A stretch of 64,000 nt of DNA from Symsagittifera roscoffensis (GCF_963678635.1 NC_087065.1:50906452-50970451); one strand, 5' to 3'. Positions 11,249 through 25,872 are shown, counted from the stretch's first letter. Program-made: numbers and translations. The notes: a model not told the origin generated them from the letters alone.

Positions 11249-14200
11249 TACTCCCCGGATAGTCCCCATCAATGTCCCTATTGATCGCATAACACCGGGT
11301 TATCGTCAAGTAGTGTTCCAGTTCTCTATAATCAACCTTACAAATCTCATTAGAAAATGAAATTTATCTACTCCACCTCAACTCACTACGGGTCACAAAT
11401 GGCATCGTACTACATCTCACTGCCCTTCAACATTTTCACAAAATTTGCACCATGAAGAGTGTCCTAGATAAAATTTCTTTTCTGACTACTTACGTCATAA
11501 CGCCATAAATTTCTTTTCGCTCTTGCTGATTAAAAAGTTGGGACATGGCACGGCCACGCACCCGTTAAAATTAACTTATTGTCACTCACCAAGTATAATC
11601 AGTTATTTATGCGGTCCTCTTTGATATTAAAACTAAGAAACTCTGTGGCTAGGAAAGTTATTGAGTTACTCACCCCCTTCGAGCGAGCTTACCCAAACTT
11701 ACCAGGTCGCCACACAGTGAACACATGTCCTACACAGGTTAAAAACATCAGTCGTGTTCAAATAGGTTAATATACTCACCTATGTTCTTTATACATACAT
11801 AAGTAGCACAACTAAAATTTTCTTTCAACAATTTCAACAATCGCAACAATTTTCAAAGTTTGGCCTGACCAAACTAAATCAAAACAAAAAATTTAACAGT
11901 TTTAATAATCAAACTTGGTTGATTAGTTTAAGTTTTAGCACACAAAGACAATCAAGTTTTTCTCCTTCTCTCTCTTTCTTGTTTACGGCTTCACTCCCCT
12001 CTTTGTTATATCTTCCTCATTCCATCGCTTCTCCATCCTGATCTTCAGTTTAACTGTCTTCTAGAACTTTTTCCAACATGTCCATGGAGTTGCGGGCCGT
12101 CCCCCAACTCTCCTGTTCTAACAGCCGCGGTTTGCAACAAGGTAGCAAGTTCACATTCATCTTTTGCTCCCGGTTCCTGCAAAAGCTGTTTTGAAGACAC
12201 AAGCTCACATTCCGTTCTAGGTCAGCTCGTAAGACCTCTCTCTTTTCAGTTTCAGTCACACAGGGTGATCCAGCTACTCGCTTCACCGCCGTGGTAACAG
12301 CGTTTCTGTGCGTTAAGAATGCTTTTTTATAGGCTCCCGGTCCTATATCTAGCTGGAAAGATTGATAGGCTTCCGTGTTCCTAGACATATGACGCTTCGC
12401 GCGTTCATACATCCATGATGTCATCACTGCACGGAACCAAGGCATCAATCTTTGCCTTGACCATATTCTTTCAATGGCTTTGGGTATTCTCAGAATCTTG
12501 CAGATGGTTCTGAAAACATCTAGGTTGTGGTTCATCTTTATGTTACTTAGTTGCTCAGGTGTCGGCACGGCCGTCTCCTGCTCACTTGCGCCCGCGTTGG
12601 CTTCTAACCATCTCACCGCCAGCATGGCACCAACCACCACAATTGACACTTGTTGACTTTGATCGGGCAACCCCGTGGAATACAATTCCTCCACGTCCCA
12701 CACTAATACCAGATTCCCGCGTTTGGGGTACCACAACGTCTGCGCCAAGCAGTGGCAAGGGTACTCCCCATTGGTCATTAGTATGTTCCTTCGGGTCCGA
12801 TACCCTGAGGCTCCCAGCAACGGTACCACTTCCATCATTATTCTATGCACATCGTCCTTTTCTTCTATGGTGGGGAATTCAGTGGGTAGCGCTCCACTCG
12901 CTTTCTGCTTCTGGAATTCACTCACATTACCCTCGTTCAATCTCATGAACTCTTCACCCAGTACGTCTTGTAACTCGCCTTCAGATCTCTTCGGGACGGC
13001 CCGAATGATCGTCGCCAATAAATCATACGACCTTTCCGACATTCTGGCCAACCTCACGCACTTTGGCACAGAGAAGAGTTGTTCGACCAACACCTGCTGT
13101 GTCCTCGCATCCATCACCACCATGTATCTTCTATTGCAATATGGTGCAGAGCTCGAACCCACCAGATAATTCGAGCCAGTAGGTCCATGATAGGCCTCAT
13201 TATCCTTCAAATTCATTTCATTTTCCAGAGCTTCTCGCCAGCCTCCAATCTTTTGCTCTGTCGTGCTCCAGGGAATACTTCCACACTGAGGGACGTCACT
13301 AGCTCATGGGCACGCTCTAGGCGTTCCAGTGATTCTATCGAGCTCGTCATGCTGCAAAATCCCAAGGTAGTGATCAAGTTTACTTCCGTTACTCCATGAC
13401 AGTCCACAATCAACTCCATCCACTCTAATCTGACATGCTCAATCTCACATACAGTTGTGCCAATTGGCGATGCTGCTCGCTCAGCGTAATCAAGCAATGT
13501 TCCGAGTTGCACACATGTCCGTCCATTCCACTATTGTGAACTAGACAAGTGCCCTGTCTCAGCCAGTCACTCGATGGACTTCCTTCGGATGATTCCGTGG
13601 ATGGGTTGTTCTTCTGCTTCGTTACTCTTATGGCCAGCAGATGGTGTATCATGGCCAGATCGTGCAAACTCGCGTCATCATCCAAGTCCAACGTAATATT
13701 TTCCGTCATATCCCAGATTAAACCGGCGTTTGGATGTGGACACCAAAAAGGCTTCATGAGTTCCCACATAGTAACTAAGCTGGTTTTCAAGGGACCGTCC
13801 CAAGAACAACAATCAAAACTCACTTGCCCCTTTAGCTCGGGAACCGAGGGTTTGACCACTCGTTCTTCCAAATCAATTCCCAGCTTGGGTTGTTCCACCA
13901 TCAACATGCCAGTTATCTTGACTCGCTCCACCCAGAAATCAAGTACTATAACTTGCTCATAGTCGAAGTACGCTTCCCTGGCTTCCTCATTCACGAAGGT
14001 ATGCCAGACACATATTGGAACGACTTCTACTTCCCTAATGTTGCATAGTCTTTCTGTCCCCTGACTGCTTCAAATAATTCCCGGCTCACTTTCAACTCTT
14101 TGTTGGAATACCTTCTCATTTCTTCCAACCTGCGGTAGCTCTCCATATCGTTCGACTCCTTGTTTGGTATGGCCAGCGGCATGTCCTGATTTAGCTCCAG

Positions 14201-15568
14201 GAGTGCCCTCAGGAAGTTTCGCTCACCATCAACTCCCCCTTGCCGAATGGGTTTTATGCATTCTCCCAAAACAGGAGTGGGGATACGATCCACCACGAAC
14301 CTTACGAAGCAAAGGGCATCCTTACACTTAGCCCAGGCTATCGCAGAATCTTCTCTAGAAATCAACATTCGCAGGGCTTCCATCAATTCCCGTTACTGTT
14401 CATTTGATTTCGAGTCGTTGTTGGCTTCATATTCCGCCTTCTTAATTCCCATCAAACACCAGGCCAATCGTACCTGCAAGTCAGTTCTGGTACATGGATA
14501 AGCCAGATATGCTGCCACCGTTGCCGGCGCATGCATCGTCTCGTCAAAGTATCTTTGGAGGGCCGCCCTCCAAGAGATCTCTAGCAGTTTTTCCAGCCCG
14601 ATTTAGTTTGCCTCCGAGGACATCACCGTGCCGTATTCTTTCCTGTTCAAGTTAGAGTTCTCCGTCAGCTCCTTCAGATACTCCTGCATGGCTTGCTTCT
14701 CATGCCAAGCCATCAGGTGCCCTCTCGCGGAATTCCTCGCCTTCAGCATCTCCACATAACCCCCTGCCGGATCTCCCACGTGAACCGAGTCTGGCACAGT
14801 GATTCGACTATGCTCGACCACGTCGAGTTGTCCCTCCAGCTTCATCCGGGCCATGTTGGTTCGCGAGGGCTTATAATCATCAAGTCCTCCAGATCCACAC
14901 TGACTGATGACCTCCATTTCTAGCTTAGTATCCGCCAGAGTCCGTGCATTTTTCTTCGATTTCGTGGCCGTTGTGGTCAAACCTGCCAAAAGCATAGGGG
15001 GTATCAGGTTCTCTTTTTCTCCCCCGGCCAGTGTCGCAACATCTTCTCGCCCATTTTTGCCTGAACGAGCTAATGTTGCCAACGAGGCCACTTCTGTGCT
15101 GGCTTTTGACTTCACCACCTTCTGGTTCGCGGCACGGCTTCCTGTCTTTCCTTTCAACCGCTTCAGCCTTTTTTTGGCTCGTCTGACGGGTAACTTTCTC
15201 GTGATCTGCTGATCATCGGCACTGTCCTTTGTCACTGACTCGGTCAGAACATCAGATTCTACGGAGTTCATTATCTTCTCTAGAACCTCGCGCATGATGG
15301 GTTGATTTAATCCCACCTTCATTAAGGACTGCGTCCCGTATCTACGTATCACGTCCCATGTCCTCTCCATGAAGGTCACTCAGTTCCAGGTTACTCCCGT
15401 CTCACGTTCAAGTTCACTCTGGTATCTTTCCCATTCCTCTTCCGGTAGCGTGCTCAGGAAGGATACCTTCATATTCTCCTCAATCTTCCTCCTCCTTGAT
15501 GACTCATGGAGCAGTTTCTGTAGGTCCCTCCTCCGGTAGTCCATTGCTAGGCTTATTGGGTCCACTGG
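11249..15568 (-). mobile_element. 3'-end fragment of the giant element (18-kb copy 1)
   Basis: This is the counterpart of 29272-33591, with frames at 12050-13216, 13213-13512, 13425-13994, 14027-14386, 14603-15379 and 15380-15565. It ends abruptly at 15568. In this copy the frame at 14603-15379 is open for 258 codons, while in the other copy a GAA codon has become TAA (near 33041). Other differences in the last frame include NIKMNHN here against NVKMNRN in the other three copies. The in-frame TGA at 15380-15382 is shared by both copies. Confidence 0.9.
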
Positions 15569-18500
15569 ATAGCGGGAATAAATAAACTACTCGAACGAAT
15601 AAGACACAATACACTCTAATGGCTCAACGATGAAAACAGTCGGGTTATGATCAGAATGATTGGCAGTTAATCGAATCAACATCAACCAGGCAAAACATCC
15701 AGCAATGTTTTGAAGCTAATTAAGTTTTGTTTCATCCTTTATCTTTAAAAGGTGGCTTTTGAAGCAGATTAGCAAGCAGAACTAATATAGTTGTTCTTGT
15801 CTACATCTAACATGATAAGATGATAGCAGTCTGTTGTTATTGTTAAGGTAGTATTGATTGAGTTGAGATAGTAGCAGGAGTAGGAGTCTTTCTCCTTCTC
15901 TCCTCCTCTCACTTTAGGAGAGGCTTTTGGGCGGCCCTGTGTAGTCTAAATTGCAGCTGAGCTCAACATACAATCATAGCTCAAGTATGATTTGGTCGTA
16001 TGTGTAGAAATAGAAAACGAGAAGACTATCTAACTCTAAATGCTTCTCTACTTTATTGTCTAAATAACAAACCTGCTCCTTTTCATTCAATTGTGAAAAT
16101 GTCCTTTTAATGTTTCATAGTAAAAATAGAGCGTAGATAGAGGTTGGATAAGGTTCGATGATTAACTTGAAGCGGTGAAAAGAAAAGAATAGCAATGACC
16201 ACCTGGCTCATAAATATTTATTATATTTTCTTTCCTGCAGCAGCAGCTGTTTCTTTTTCTTTTCCATTGCTACGACCAGGTCATGTCAAAAATTAACCAC
16301 GAGTCTATTTCAACAAAAAACATATAAATCAATCATTCAAAAAATCATCATAGTTCTTCAAAAATTATTCATTTTCACGTTGCGCAAGTTCGACTGATAT
16401 TGAAAATTAGTTAGAGAATACGAGGACATTTTCATCAAATGTAGGTGGACTAAATTGGATCTAAATTGCAAAGAGCAAACAGGTTAGCTGCTGAGTGAAC
16501 AAGAGGGGTTAAAATAACTGTGAGGGGGGATGGTTAGTTTGGTATTTCGAGCCAGATGTCTCCTCAGGTGCATAGATTCAAACCCAACCCTGCTGCAAAA
16601 CCCAACCCACCGTCCAGCTTCTGTTTTTTCAACATTTTAAAAAGCAGTTCTTCAATTGAGGCAAGTAAGATTTTGCTTCTTTTTCTTCATCTGTTTTTGC
16701 TCCTTTTTCTCCCCAATATTCACTTTTCTCTTGTTTCTCTGCGGAGCGAAAAAATGTTTAGCGTGTTTTACCACAACTGGTGGACTAATTGTTTGGCTTC
16801 ACCTTTCAGGGTTGTGCTTGAGTCACCTGTTTTCAGGAGGCGGGGTTATTTGCTGTCCGGGTTTTTGTTAGTATTGATTTCTTTACATGATATATCATCA
16901 ATTCGCAAGCACATCAGACACTGATGTTTAACATCAATTTACACTCAACAACAGAGACTGTGCAACCGTTGTTACATCTAGAACAAAAGCATGTCGTATT
17001 TGTTAAGATTTTTTTTTTAAACTGCATCCTTTCCGCTTATTTTTTTTTAGCAAAACACATGAAACGTTTACGTTTAATGTAGCGAAAATAGCTTTTGCTG
17101 CTAAAAAAAATATGAAAATAGCTTTTTTTCTGGTAAGCAAAAATATAATTTTTGTCAAAGAGTAAAGCTAATTTGTATCTACTTGTTTTTAGCTTTTTGT
17201 GAAGACAGGCAATGTAGCTCTTCGTTTTATAGTGTTTTTGTTTTTTTTTCTGTGCAGATGGCGGTTGTGGAGGCAAGAAACAGATTTCGATTTCTAATCA
17301 TTTTTTGCCGCGGCCACATCATTGGCATCATTTTAGGTTTAAGAAGAAAATAGGAGAACAAAAAAGGAAAAGAGGATGAAGTAAAAGAAAGACAAGTTAC
17401 CAACTGGAACATGGGCGCTTCAAGCTGCCACATTTTACAAGGTTGGAAAACTTGGAAACAGAAAAGAAATGGTTTTAATCTATCATAACAAAACAATAAT
17501 ACCGAGCAGATACCCACAACTACTAATTAAAAATAACCTCTAAGAAACAGCATGGTATAGTAGCTTTTCAGCAAATTTGATAAGTGTTTGCAATTAGAAC
17601 CCTTACAAAATACCTCTTCCTATTTCACTGCTTTCTACCTTGGGCATTAAATCTCTGTTCGCCTCACAGTAACAACTTTTCGCATCTCCGAAACAAAATG
17701 AATGCAACTAGCTAAAATGGCCCTCAGATATTTGGGCATTTATAGAGATGGAGTTATGAAGAGAGGGACAGAAAGTAAAAAGCGAAGCGAAAGATAGATA
17801 CTGCATGCTCATTGGCGATAGATGAGTGGGGACAAGGGGCGGGTTATCTGTTCAACCCGCCCATGGGTCCCCCCAGTAGATCACATCACATCAGATCACG
17901 TGGGTGTCCATAATATCAGTCTGATTAATTCTTACGATCAAAATGAGCCAGAGACAGCAGACAGAGAATTACATTCCCCTCCCACTACTAATACTACTTA
18001 CCCGCCCATACAACTCATGTTTCGTAGTACCTTCGTAATGTCATTGTGTTTTGATGACATGGCCATGTTCCCTTAATACATTTGGAGTAAAGACGCGGGG
18101 GGGGGGGGGGGGAGGGGGTGGCTGTAAAGATTAAAACTCTAGCGAGTAACTCAGTAGCTTAACTTAAAAAATTCACCCGTATTCTACTAAAATGAACAGT
18201 TTTGATTCGATAAAAAAGTACAAGAGTGCCATTAAAGCATGTCATTTGGGTCAAAAGCCTCTTGTAGTATCGCGGGGAATGCCTCTCTCGTGCCAGAATG
18301 CTTCAAAAAGACTATTGTTTAGCGTTTATTGTTCAGCCTAGGAAAATGTGGAAAAACTATATGGGAAAATGGGATCGGTCAATTTTGAACTGTTAAGAGG
18401 ACAATGATTGGTTTAAAAATTGATCGCTCATTTGGTATTTATCTGTCACGAGGAGAGGAGATTAGTGCCTCACTCTACGAGTGCAGTTAGGAAGAAAGAT

Positions 18501-18896
18501 GAAAACAGAACAGTTAAGACATTGTGTGTGGTTTGGTTGTAAGAGAACAACACAACCTAGAATCGTGACTGGATGGATCTTCACAAAACATATGCCATCT
18601 CGCTTATTGGTGGACAAACAAGTGGCAATGAGCAAAAAGTTCAGTTTCAATGTGAAGCAGGATTGACTGACATACGCAGCTATTTCTACTGTAAGTTTAA
18701 TTCAGTCCATATAATAGAGTGGAAAAGTATACAATACTTTACATGCAGCACGAGCAGCAAACACGCTGTCGTCGTGAAAGGAAAGGAAGAAAAAAAAGAA
18801 AGTTGAAAAAGTGACCACTATTGAACAAGGAAAATGATCCCGATAGAGATAACACAGACTCTTTCGCTCTCTCTATTTCACACACAAACACACACA
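15569..18896. other. Flank DNA without recognisable genes
   Basis: This is single-copy in the window because its partner would lie left of base 1. Frames up to 122 codons (for example plus strand 16556-16924) look like noise and none resembles a known protein. It holds a GC-rich perfect hairpin at 17837-17862, a CT-rich stretch near 15880-15915 and a poly-G run at about 18098-18113. Confidence 0.55.
17837..17862. other. GC-rich perfect hairpin
   Basis: GGGCGGGTT, an 8-base loop, then AACCCGCCC. It is an isolated structure in noncoding flank, and the second copy would lie outside the window. Function unknown. Confidence 0.5.
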
Positions 18897-21800
18897 GGGA
18901 CACAGCAGCAACTACTCGGAAATTACTATAGAATTGAGCTGAGAATACATTTTGAAATGGGAGAAAAACAGTAAACGTGTCCTCCACATGAATGTAGCAA
19001 CAGATTCAAAAATCAACAAAAAAAGAGTTGAAGCAAAAGCTGAAAAAAATGAAGATAGCTTCAGCCAATACGACATGTCAAATACCGTGTCTGATTTCGT
19101 CCTCGAGAGCTCATTTAGTCTTCTTTCCTTCAGGGAAACTTGGTTTCCTTTTTCGAATCAACTGTGGCGAGAAAGAAATAACGCTTTATTAGTTCAAAAG
19201 AGGACAACAACACTAAGTAGAGGAAACTTCGGGACGGATTGGCAAAATAAACCCACTTGCACGATAAGCAACAGATTTAGTTGAAAATTAACAAACATTT
19301 ATAAACACTACTTTCAAAAGACAGTAAAGAAATAATGGACAGCATAAAGTAACAAAAGAGACAGAAAAATAGGTTAAGAAAAGGCTACCACACAAATATA
19401 TATTTAGTTAAATCAGACGTATATAAGCAAAACAAAAACGGATAAAAGAAATAGAAAAGATTAAGGATTGATTTAGGAGACATTAGAAGACATTCAAGTA
19501 ACTTTGGAGAGATAAAAGTGATAACATCGGATATGATGGAAGGCATTTGATAGTAAGTGCAGATGTATAAGAAGCAGATGTGAAATTTGGATGAAAGCGG
19601 GGGCGATCGACAGCAACTGAATGCCGACCCCAAAAACAATCCCCACCCCTCCCATCCCATCCCACGAAGCCAAGGAGAGTAGGAGGAGGGGGGTTGAACT
19701 GGGGTGGTGTTACTGCTTTCCAATCTGATGGCTGTGTGATTGTGTTGAAGTTGTGTGCCGTATAGCAGGAGGCGGTTTGGCAAGCGAGGTCGCATCCCTT
19801 ACAAGTCAGAAGTGCGAACATACTGATACCGATAGACATAACAATCCTGTGCCACTCACTACCAAGCATACAGAAACATCACTCACTGCTCACGCTTTGC
19901 TTTGCTTCACCCACCAACAAATACAAATGTGATGTGACAATGACGACTGTGATGCAATGTAACAAATGGTGCATTGAGCATGTCCTTGTCAGGCATGTAT
20001 CTCAGGTCATCGTCATCTGCTTGAGGCTCCTTCGCGTTATAATTTTTTCAACTCAAAGAAAGAAAAAATTTATTTCTCATTGTTAATATTCAGGAAATAT
20101 CAAGGGCAGTCTACGAAAATAAAACCAGCCAGAAAGGAACTCTAGCAAACCCTACATTTAAAAAAAATCTAATCATGTGAAAAGCCGAGCATAAATCTTG
20201 AAGGCAATTTACGAATATCCAATTCATTCAGAAAGGAAAAGTTAATCTTTTTTATATTGTACAAAATACACGTAATGGTTGAGATCTTAAATTTCATGAA
20301 TTATTCGAAGGACAGGTGCTTTGACTCTCGTTTATTTCACGCAAATGGGATAAAACGAATAAGCCTGAGCTGCATACACACACAGTGGAGTTGACACTAA
20401 TTATAGAACGCATGAAATTTCTAAGACGAGTTGATGTATTTAAACCAGCATGCATTTATGAAAAACGGCGGGTTGTGTAAATGGACTGAAGACACCCTTC
20501 AGCTGCCAAATTTGGCATGTTTTAGACAGCAAGATTTTCGATACACTTAACCATTTAGTGAGGATAGGAGTGCGTAACTAAAACTAAGGCCATTTTTTAC
20601 AAAATTTCTTCGGTGTCGACTTATTTTTTTCCTTGGATAAGATAACTGTTGAGTTTGTTAGGTTTGACTTATTTAGCACGCTTTTCAACAGATATTCTAA
20701 GGAGGAAAAATTTGCAGCTAAATGGTGATTACTGAGCAGCACTTTCAGGTTATTACAATAAATACATTCAGTGATAAAGCTGAATAATGAATGCAAAGCA
20801 ACTGCACCACAGGTCAATCAATGAATGATGATTATTTATAGAATTTACCTTGCAGGGTGGAATTAGTAAAACTAACGGGATAGAAGAGACAAGCTGCACA
20901 GCACAGTTTCACATAGTGAACTAACTAACTACTTGGCACGAGAGAGAGAGAGATGACAGCAGCACAGCTGTTCTAGTCTAAGAGGGTAGTAAGAGATGAT
21001 AATCACAGGGAGTAATGGCAGTGAACTGGTTCATTGTCATTTCATCACAATTGACCACGAGCAGTCAATGTTAGCAAACAAAATGATTCCAATCCGTCAT
21101 ACAGGAGAAATTCAATAACAGCCACGGTAACATGAAGCTGGTTAAGTTATCTGGGATAATGCAAAACTGCATCAGTGGCTAGCTGTATCAGCAGGCTATT
21201 CCGAATAACTTGAAATTAGTTTGTGATGCTCCGGGTTGATAGCAATGTCTACTTATCGAAAGAGTAACAATGCTAAATTTTGTGGTAAAAAACTTGATTT
21301 GTATTGGCGACTACATTGATAAATAACAACAACTATGTAAACTGGTTTTTTCCTTGCATGCAGTCAACTGAATACAAACAAAAATTGACGTTTTAAATCG
21401 TGTTTTTATGACCTTGTTTGTGCTATAGTCGATTCGCAGTAAAATGGGTAACCTTGGTTATAGACGTAGAAAACGACGACGCTCATAGTTCTTCAAACAA
21501 ACGTGATTCCGGACACACACAGCTGAGCAGATGCAGATCAAAAGAGTTGAAAGATCAATTTTATAAAGAGAAAAACTTTCAAGCAAGACAAAGATAAGAA
21601 AACTTAGCCTGTAGAGGTCCGGTCTGACTTCACTATGGATGCAGCTTCGCTGTTCGAAGTATCGAATTGGCTAAGTAGAACAAACTCAAAACTATGACTG
21701 AGCAATAAATAGACTTACTGGAATGATCGAATGAAAGCTTAGCCCAGTAAACTGCAAAATGATTCACTCGGCAAATTCCGTGTTTCTTCATCCAGGGTAA

Positions 21801-22506
21801 CAGGAAGCAACTGATCCGTGGGAGCAATAAAATGCCGCAAAACAAACTGCTCTGAAATAGCACACGCGGATGAAATTTGTAAAGCAAATGTTGATAACAA
21901 ATGCGATCATCATCAGCTCAGCAAGTAACGATGACTCATTAATAAAATAAAAACAGTATGTCTACTCTTAGACATACACAAGCAGTGGCTTGTACAACGG
22001 CATTGCATATAGAAATCTTCAGCTGACAACGCTAAGCCGCCGCTCTAGCACAGTATATAAACAATGTTTCCGCTACGCTCCTGAATATAAATTTGTGTAG
22101 GCGCAAATCATCCAGGTACTGTCTTCACTTCACAGCCACTAAGCCGGCTCTAGTATTCAAACATGGCTCATGGTCTCCTTCCTACTATATTTCACAACAA
22201 CGAGGTTTATGTAATAATTCAAAACAATTTGTAGATTCAGACGAATTTCCTAACTTTACCAGACAAATTAAACAATTAAAGAACCTTAACTACCACTTTA
22301 TTATGTATTACAGCTTCATGGATAATACTATAGCCTTCTGAAACTGTTTTTCCCTTTCATTCAGAAGAAGGCTAGTTTTAATGATAACTAACTACCTGAA
22401 CTAAGATTTTAAAGAAAAATCAAAAAATGGTTAAACGCCACCCGCCTCATATTTTTCTGTGAAATGGCATGATTTAATGTATTTCAACATTACTCATATT
22501 TTCGTC
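18897..22506. other. Flank DNA without recognisable genes (copy 2)
   Basis: Near-identical to 1-4498, minus the 0.86-kb segment and some short insertions. Nothing here resembles a gene. Confidence 0.6.
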
Positions 22507-22652
22507 ATCATATATTTTTTGGTCTGATAAAGCTTAGAGCTATCAAAAAAAATACGGCAAAGATACATTAAGAAAACTCACACACAATTGATTTTTTTTA
22601 AGTTCAAAATTCAATTACAGGGCTAGTAACATTAAAGACAATTCATATATTT

Positions 22653-22687
<35 letters not shown>

Positions 22688-23605
22688 TGGATATTGATGA
22701 TAGAGACGAAGGAAATTTGGATCTCTCGATACAGCTTATACAAGTTTAAACTTTAAGATACCGTTTATTAATCCCATTTTCAAAAGAAGCTAAATTAATC
22801 ATGCTGAAACTCTTTAGTCCATAAAGGTGTGAGGAGACGCCTCTATTTGAAAACAACCATTTTAAAGCCTTATTTGTATACCTCAACCACATTCGATTCC
22901 ATCAATCATAATTATCTTAAATCAAATAACTCTATAAGAAAGATTCAAAGCTATAGCAACCAATTTACAACCAATTGAATTTTCTCGTTCACAACCAATT
23001 TTATTTGCATCACTTATTTGCATCATCCCTATCTTCAAATGACGGGTTGAATCAGTTAAAAAGTTCCTTGCTCCAACTCACTTATTTTTTGCCGAAAATC
23101 AGTTGAGTTTGAATGCATCAAAATCAGATATTATAAATTTTGGTCAAAAATTTGATAAGCAATGTGGAAATTGACCGACTTATTAAAAATGATCAATACA
23201 TAGTCTTAGTTTTATGGTCGGAATTCCTATCTTCAAATTACGCGTTGAATCAGTTACAAAGCTCCTTGCTCGAACTTTATTGCCGAAAAACAGTTGAATT
23301 TGAATCCATCATAATCAGAAAAAATGAACTTTAATTGCAAAATGACAATTAATATTATTAAGCGAGTGTAAGTCAAACAAATTTTTCTGGTTCTATAATT
23401 ATTTACAAAATAATAAAATAATGGTTAGAATTTTAACATCAAATTCAATCGACTACTGCAACCATCAGGGACTCAAACCACGACTACTGAAGCACTTCTG
23501 GAATTACTTCATGACAAACTATAGATACAACGATATTTCGACATGGAAACTTGCATGACGCTGAAACTTAAGGGTGGAAACACCCAAGCTCTAATAGCTG
23601 AATCC

Positions 23606-23650
<45 letters not shown>

Positions 23651-23730
23651 ATGCTGTTTGCTTCCATGATGTTTTTCCCAAGGATGCCATAGAAGGATCT
23701 TCACGAAATAGATAGATAAAATTCCTTAAA

Positions 23731-24000
23731 TGTAACATTCGCCCGAAAGTACATACCCACGGAAAAGATAGGATATGAAACGACTGGCTAGCGACTAAAC
23801 ACAGCTTCACATGCTTTTAACTGTCTCTACCAAGGCCAGTTCTATGTGTGGTCCCTTAACATCGGGTCGACAAAGTCGTTACTATTTAAGGCTATCGGCC
23901 AGATCGGGCAAATTAACTTAGTTACATGCAAATATAGTGAGCTCATGGCTGGGTCTTAGTATCACAAGACCACGAGGTCACTCCGAAAAATAAGGCTGCT
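23731..24000 (-). repeat. Diverged, truncated LTR (unit 2, B1)
   Basis: Copy of the piece at 5719-5988, carried by the 18-kb duplication. Confidence 0.65.
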
Positions 24001-24187
24001 ATTTATTAACATATTAAAAAAATGTCTCGATAACGACATTATACCAGATTTTGTAAGGTTTCGCGCGCCTGATAACTGTGTTTTTTCGGATCAAGCGGTG
24101 CACAGCTTTCAATTGAGACTCTTGAGATCTGAGATAAGCCAGGCAAAAGCAGATAGGCCAAGACATCGGGTAACCTAGCGAAAGCAA
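24001..24187 (+). pseudogene. Penelope-like element, N-terminal fragment (unit 2, B1)
   Basis: Duplicate of the fragment at 5989-6176, with a few single-base differences (for example GGCCAAG without one G near 24159, which shifts the frame in this copy). Confidence 0.6.
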
Positions 24188-25071
24188 TGTAACATTCGCC
24201 CAAATAATACACGGTGACGGAGCGTAGAAAAAGTACCTATTAACGACTGGCAGGCGTCAGTTACCTTAGTTCTACTCGTTTTTCACCGTCTCGACCTTGC
24301 CAGTTTGTTGTTTGGTCTGTTTAGGGCTAAGTAAAAAGTTAATATTCTTAAGCCATCAGTCAAACGACTTTTGATCAGCTTTCGTTTACATGCGAACACA
24401 ACCACATAGCTGAGTCTCGGATCCTCAGACTACGTGATTGCTATTAAAAACACGGCTCGAATATCCTATTTTGTTATGTTTTTGGTGACAGTTCTCTATT
24501 GAATCCATTGGAGATGGATTGACCCTTTCCTCTTCCTAGCTACTCATATTCTAAAATATCAAATAATACCGGTGTTAATTCAAAGCTTTATGGCATCAGA
24601 GTAGCTAAGAAGTTAGTTTACTATAGTCTTTCACCATATATCAGTCTCTGGGGAACCGAGCCTCCGCTTCCGTGTTTTCCTCGAGATAACGTCGTTATCA
24701 CTCCCAATTCGTGGCACGGGAGGGTACTGCTTTCCACCACTTCCCCACTGAAGCCTCCTTTCCTACTATCTTTTTCTGCTAAGGGTCTTATCGTGCGTGA
24801 TCGTCACGATAAGAGGCTTTGTTTTTCTGCGTTAACGTGCGACTGTTTTCCACTATATTTGCGGTTGTTCTGACTTTTTCACCTTTTTCAGTCAAAATGG
24901 CCGTTTTTTGTATTTCTGAGAAATATTCGTTCGACAATCGAAATTTTGAGAAGAGAATTTTCTAGAATATTTTTACCCTCCTTCGTAGCACTTTTTCGTC
25001 GTTAAGGCCTTTAATCGCTTTCTCGTGTCTCGCCGGAAGGTTGCTCTGTGCCAGTCTGGCAGAATGGCACA
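24188..25071 (-). repeat. LTR of the giant element (unit 2, B1)
   Basis: An 884-bp copy. It reads GGGAACCGAGCC near 24652, as the 5' LTR does, while the other three 3' LTR copies read GGGAACCCAGCC. Confidence 0.9.
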
Positions 25072-25872
25072 TACTCCCCGGATAGTCCCCATCAATGTCC
25101 CTATTGATCGCATAACACCGGGTTATCGTCAAGTAGTGTTCCAGTTCTCTATAATCAACCTTACAAATCTCATTAGAAAATGAAATTTATCTACTCCACC
25201 TCAACTCACTACGGGTCACAAATGGCATCGTACTACATCTCACTGCCCTTCAACATTTTCACAAAATTTGCACCATGAAGAGTGTCCTAGATAAAATTTC
25301 TTTTCTGACTACTTACGTCATAACGCCATAAATTTCTTTTCGCTCTTGCTGATTAAAAAGTTGGGACATGGCACGGCCACGCACCCGTTAAAATTAACTT
25401 ATTGTCACTCACCAAGTATAATCAGTTATTTATGCGGTCCTCTTTGATATTAAAACTAAGAAACTCTGTGGCTAGGAAAGTTATTGAGTTACTCACCCCC
25501 TTCGAGCGAGCTTACCCAAACTTACCAGGTCGCCACACAGTGAACACATGTCCTACACAGGTTAAAAACATCAGTCGTGTTCAAATAGGTTAATATACTC
25601 ACCTATGTTCTTTATACATACATAAGTAGCACAACTAAAATTTTCTTTCAACAATTTCAACAATCGCAACAATTTTCAAAGTTTGGCCTGACCAAACTAA
25701 ATCAAAACAAAAAATTTAACAGTTTTAATAATCAAACTTGGTTGATTAGTTTAAGTTTTAGCACACAAAGACAATCAAGTTTTTCTCCTTCTCTCTCTTT
25801 CTTGTTTACGGCTTCACTCCCCTCTTTGTTATATCTTCCTCATTCCATCGCTTCTCCATCCTGATCTTCAGT

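Larger units (their letters stand above)
8697..12882. repeat. 4.2-kb tandem repeat B2 (18-kb copy 1)
   Basis: This is the second member of the 4.2-kb tandem pair. It is followed directly by the continuation of the giant element's frame (GTGGGTAGC...), so it is the member joined to the original element. It differs from B1 by scattered substitutions, the length of the GA and TAA tracts, and diagnostic changes such as AAGTTACCG (B1: AAGATACCG) and GCTAGCGCTAAAC (B1: GCTAGCGACTAAAC). Confidence 0.93.
1..15568. repeat. 18-kb tandem unit, copy 1 (left end outside window)
   Basis: This stretch matches 18897-33591 nearly base for base, apart from one indel of about 0.86 kb near 1104 and several small ones. 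The distance between matching points is 18,896 bp at the left edge, about 18,008 bp after that indel and 18,023 bp at the right edge. Identity stops abruptly at 15568, inside an open frame of the giant retroelement, where the sequence switches to unrelated flank. The unit is already present at base 1, so its left end lies outside the window. Confidence 0.93.

Noticed and set aside
12559-13399. Plus-strand frames of up to 164 codons over the element's last genes
   Set aside because: They are antisense shadows of minus-strand coding frames, with atypical composition.
16140-16290. Possible inverted repeat around AGCAATGACCACCTGG and CCATTGCTACGACCAGG
   Set aside because: Matching is too patchy to separate from chance.
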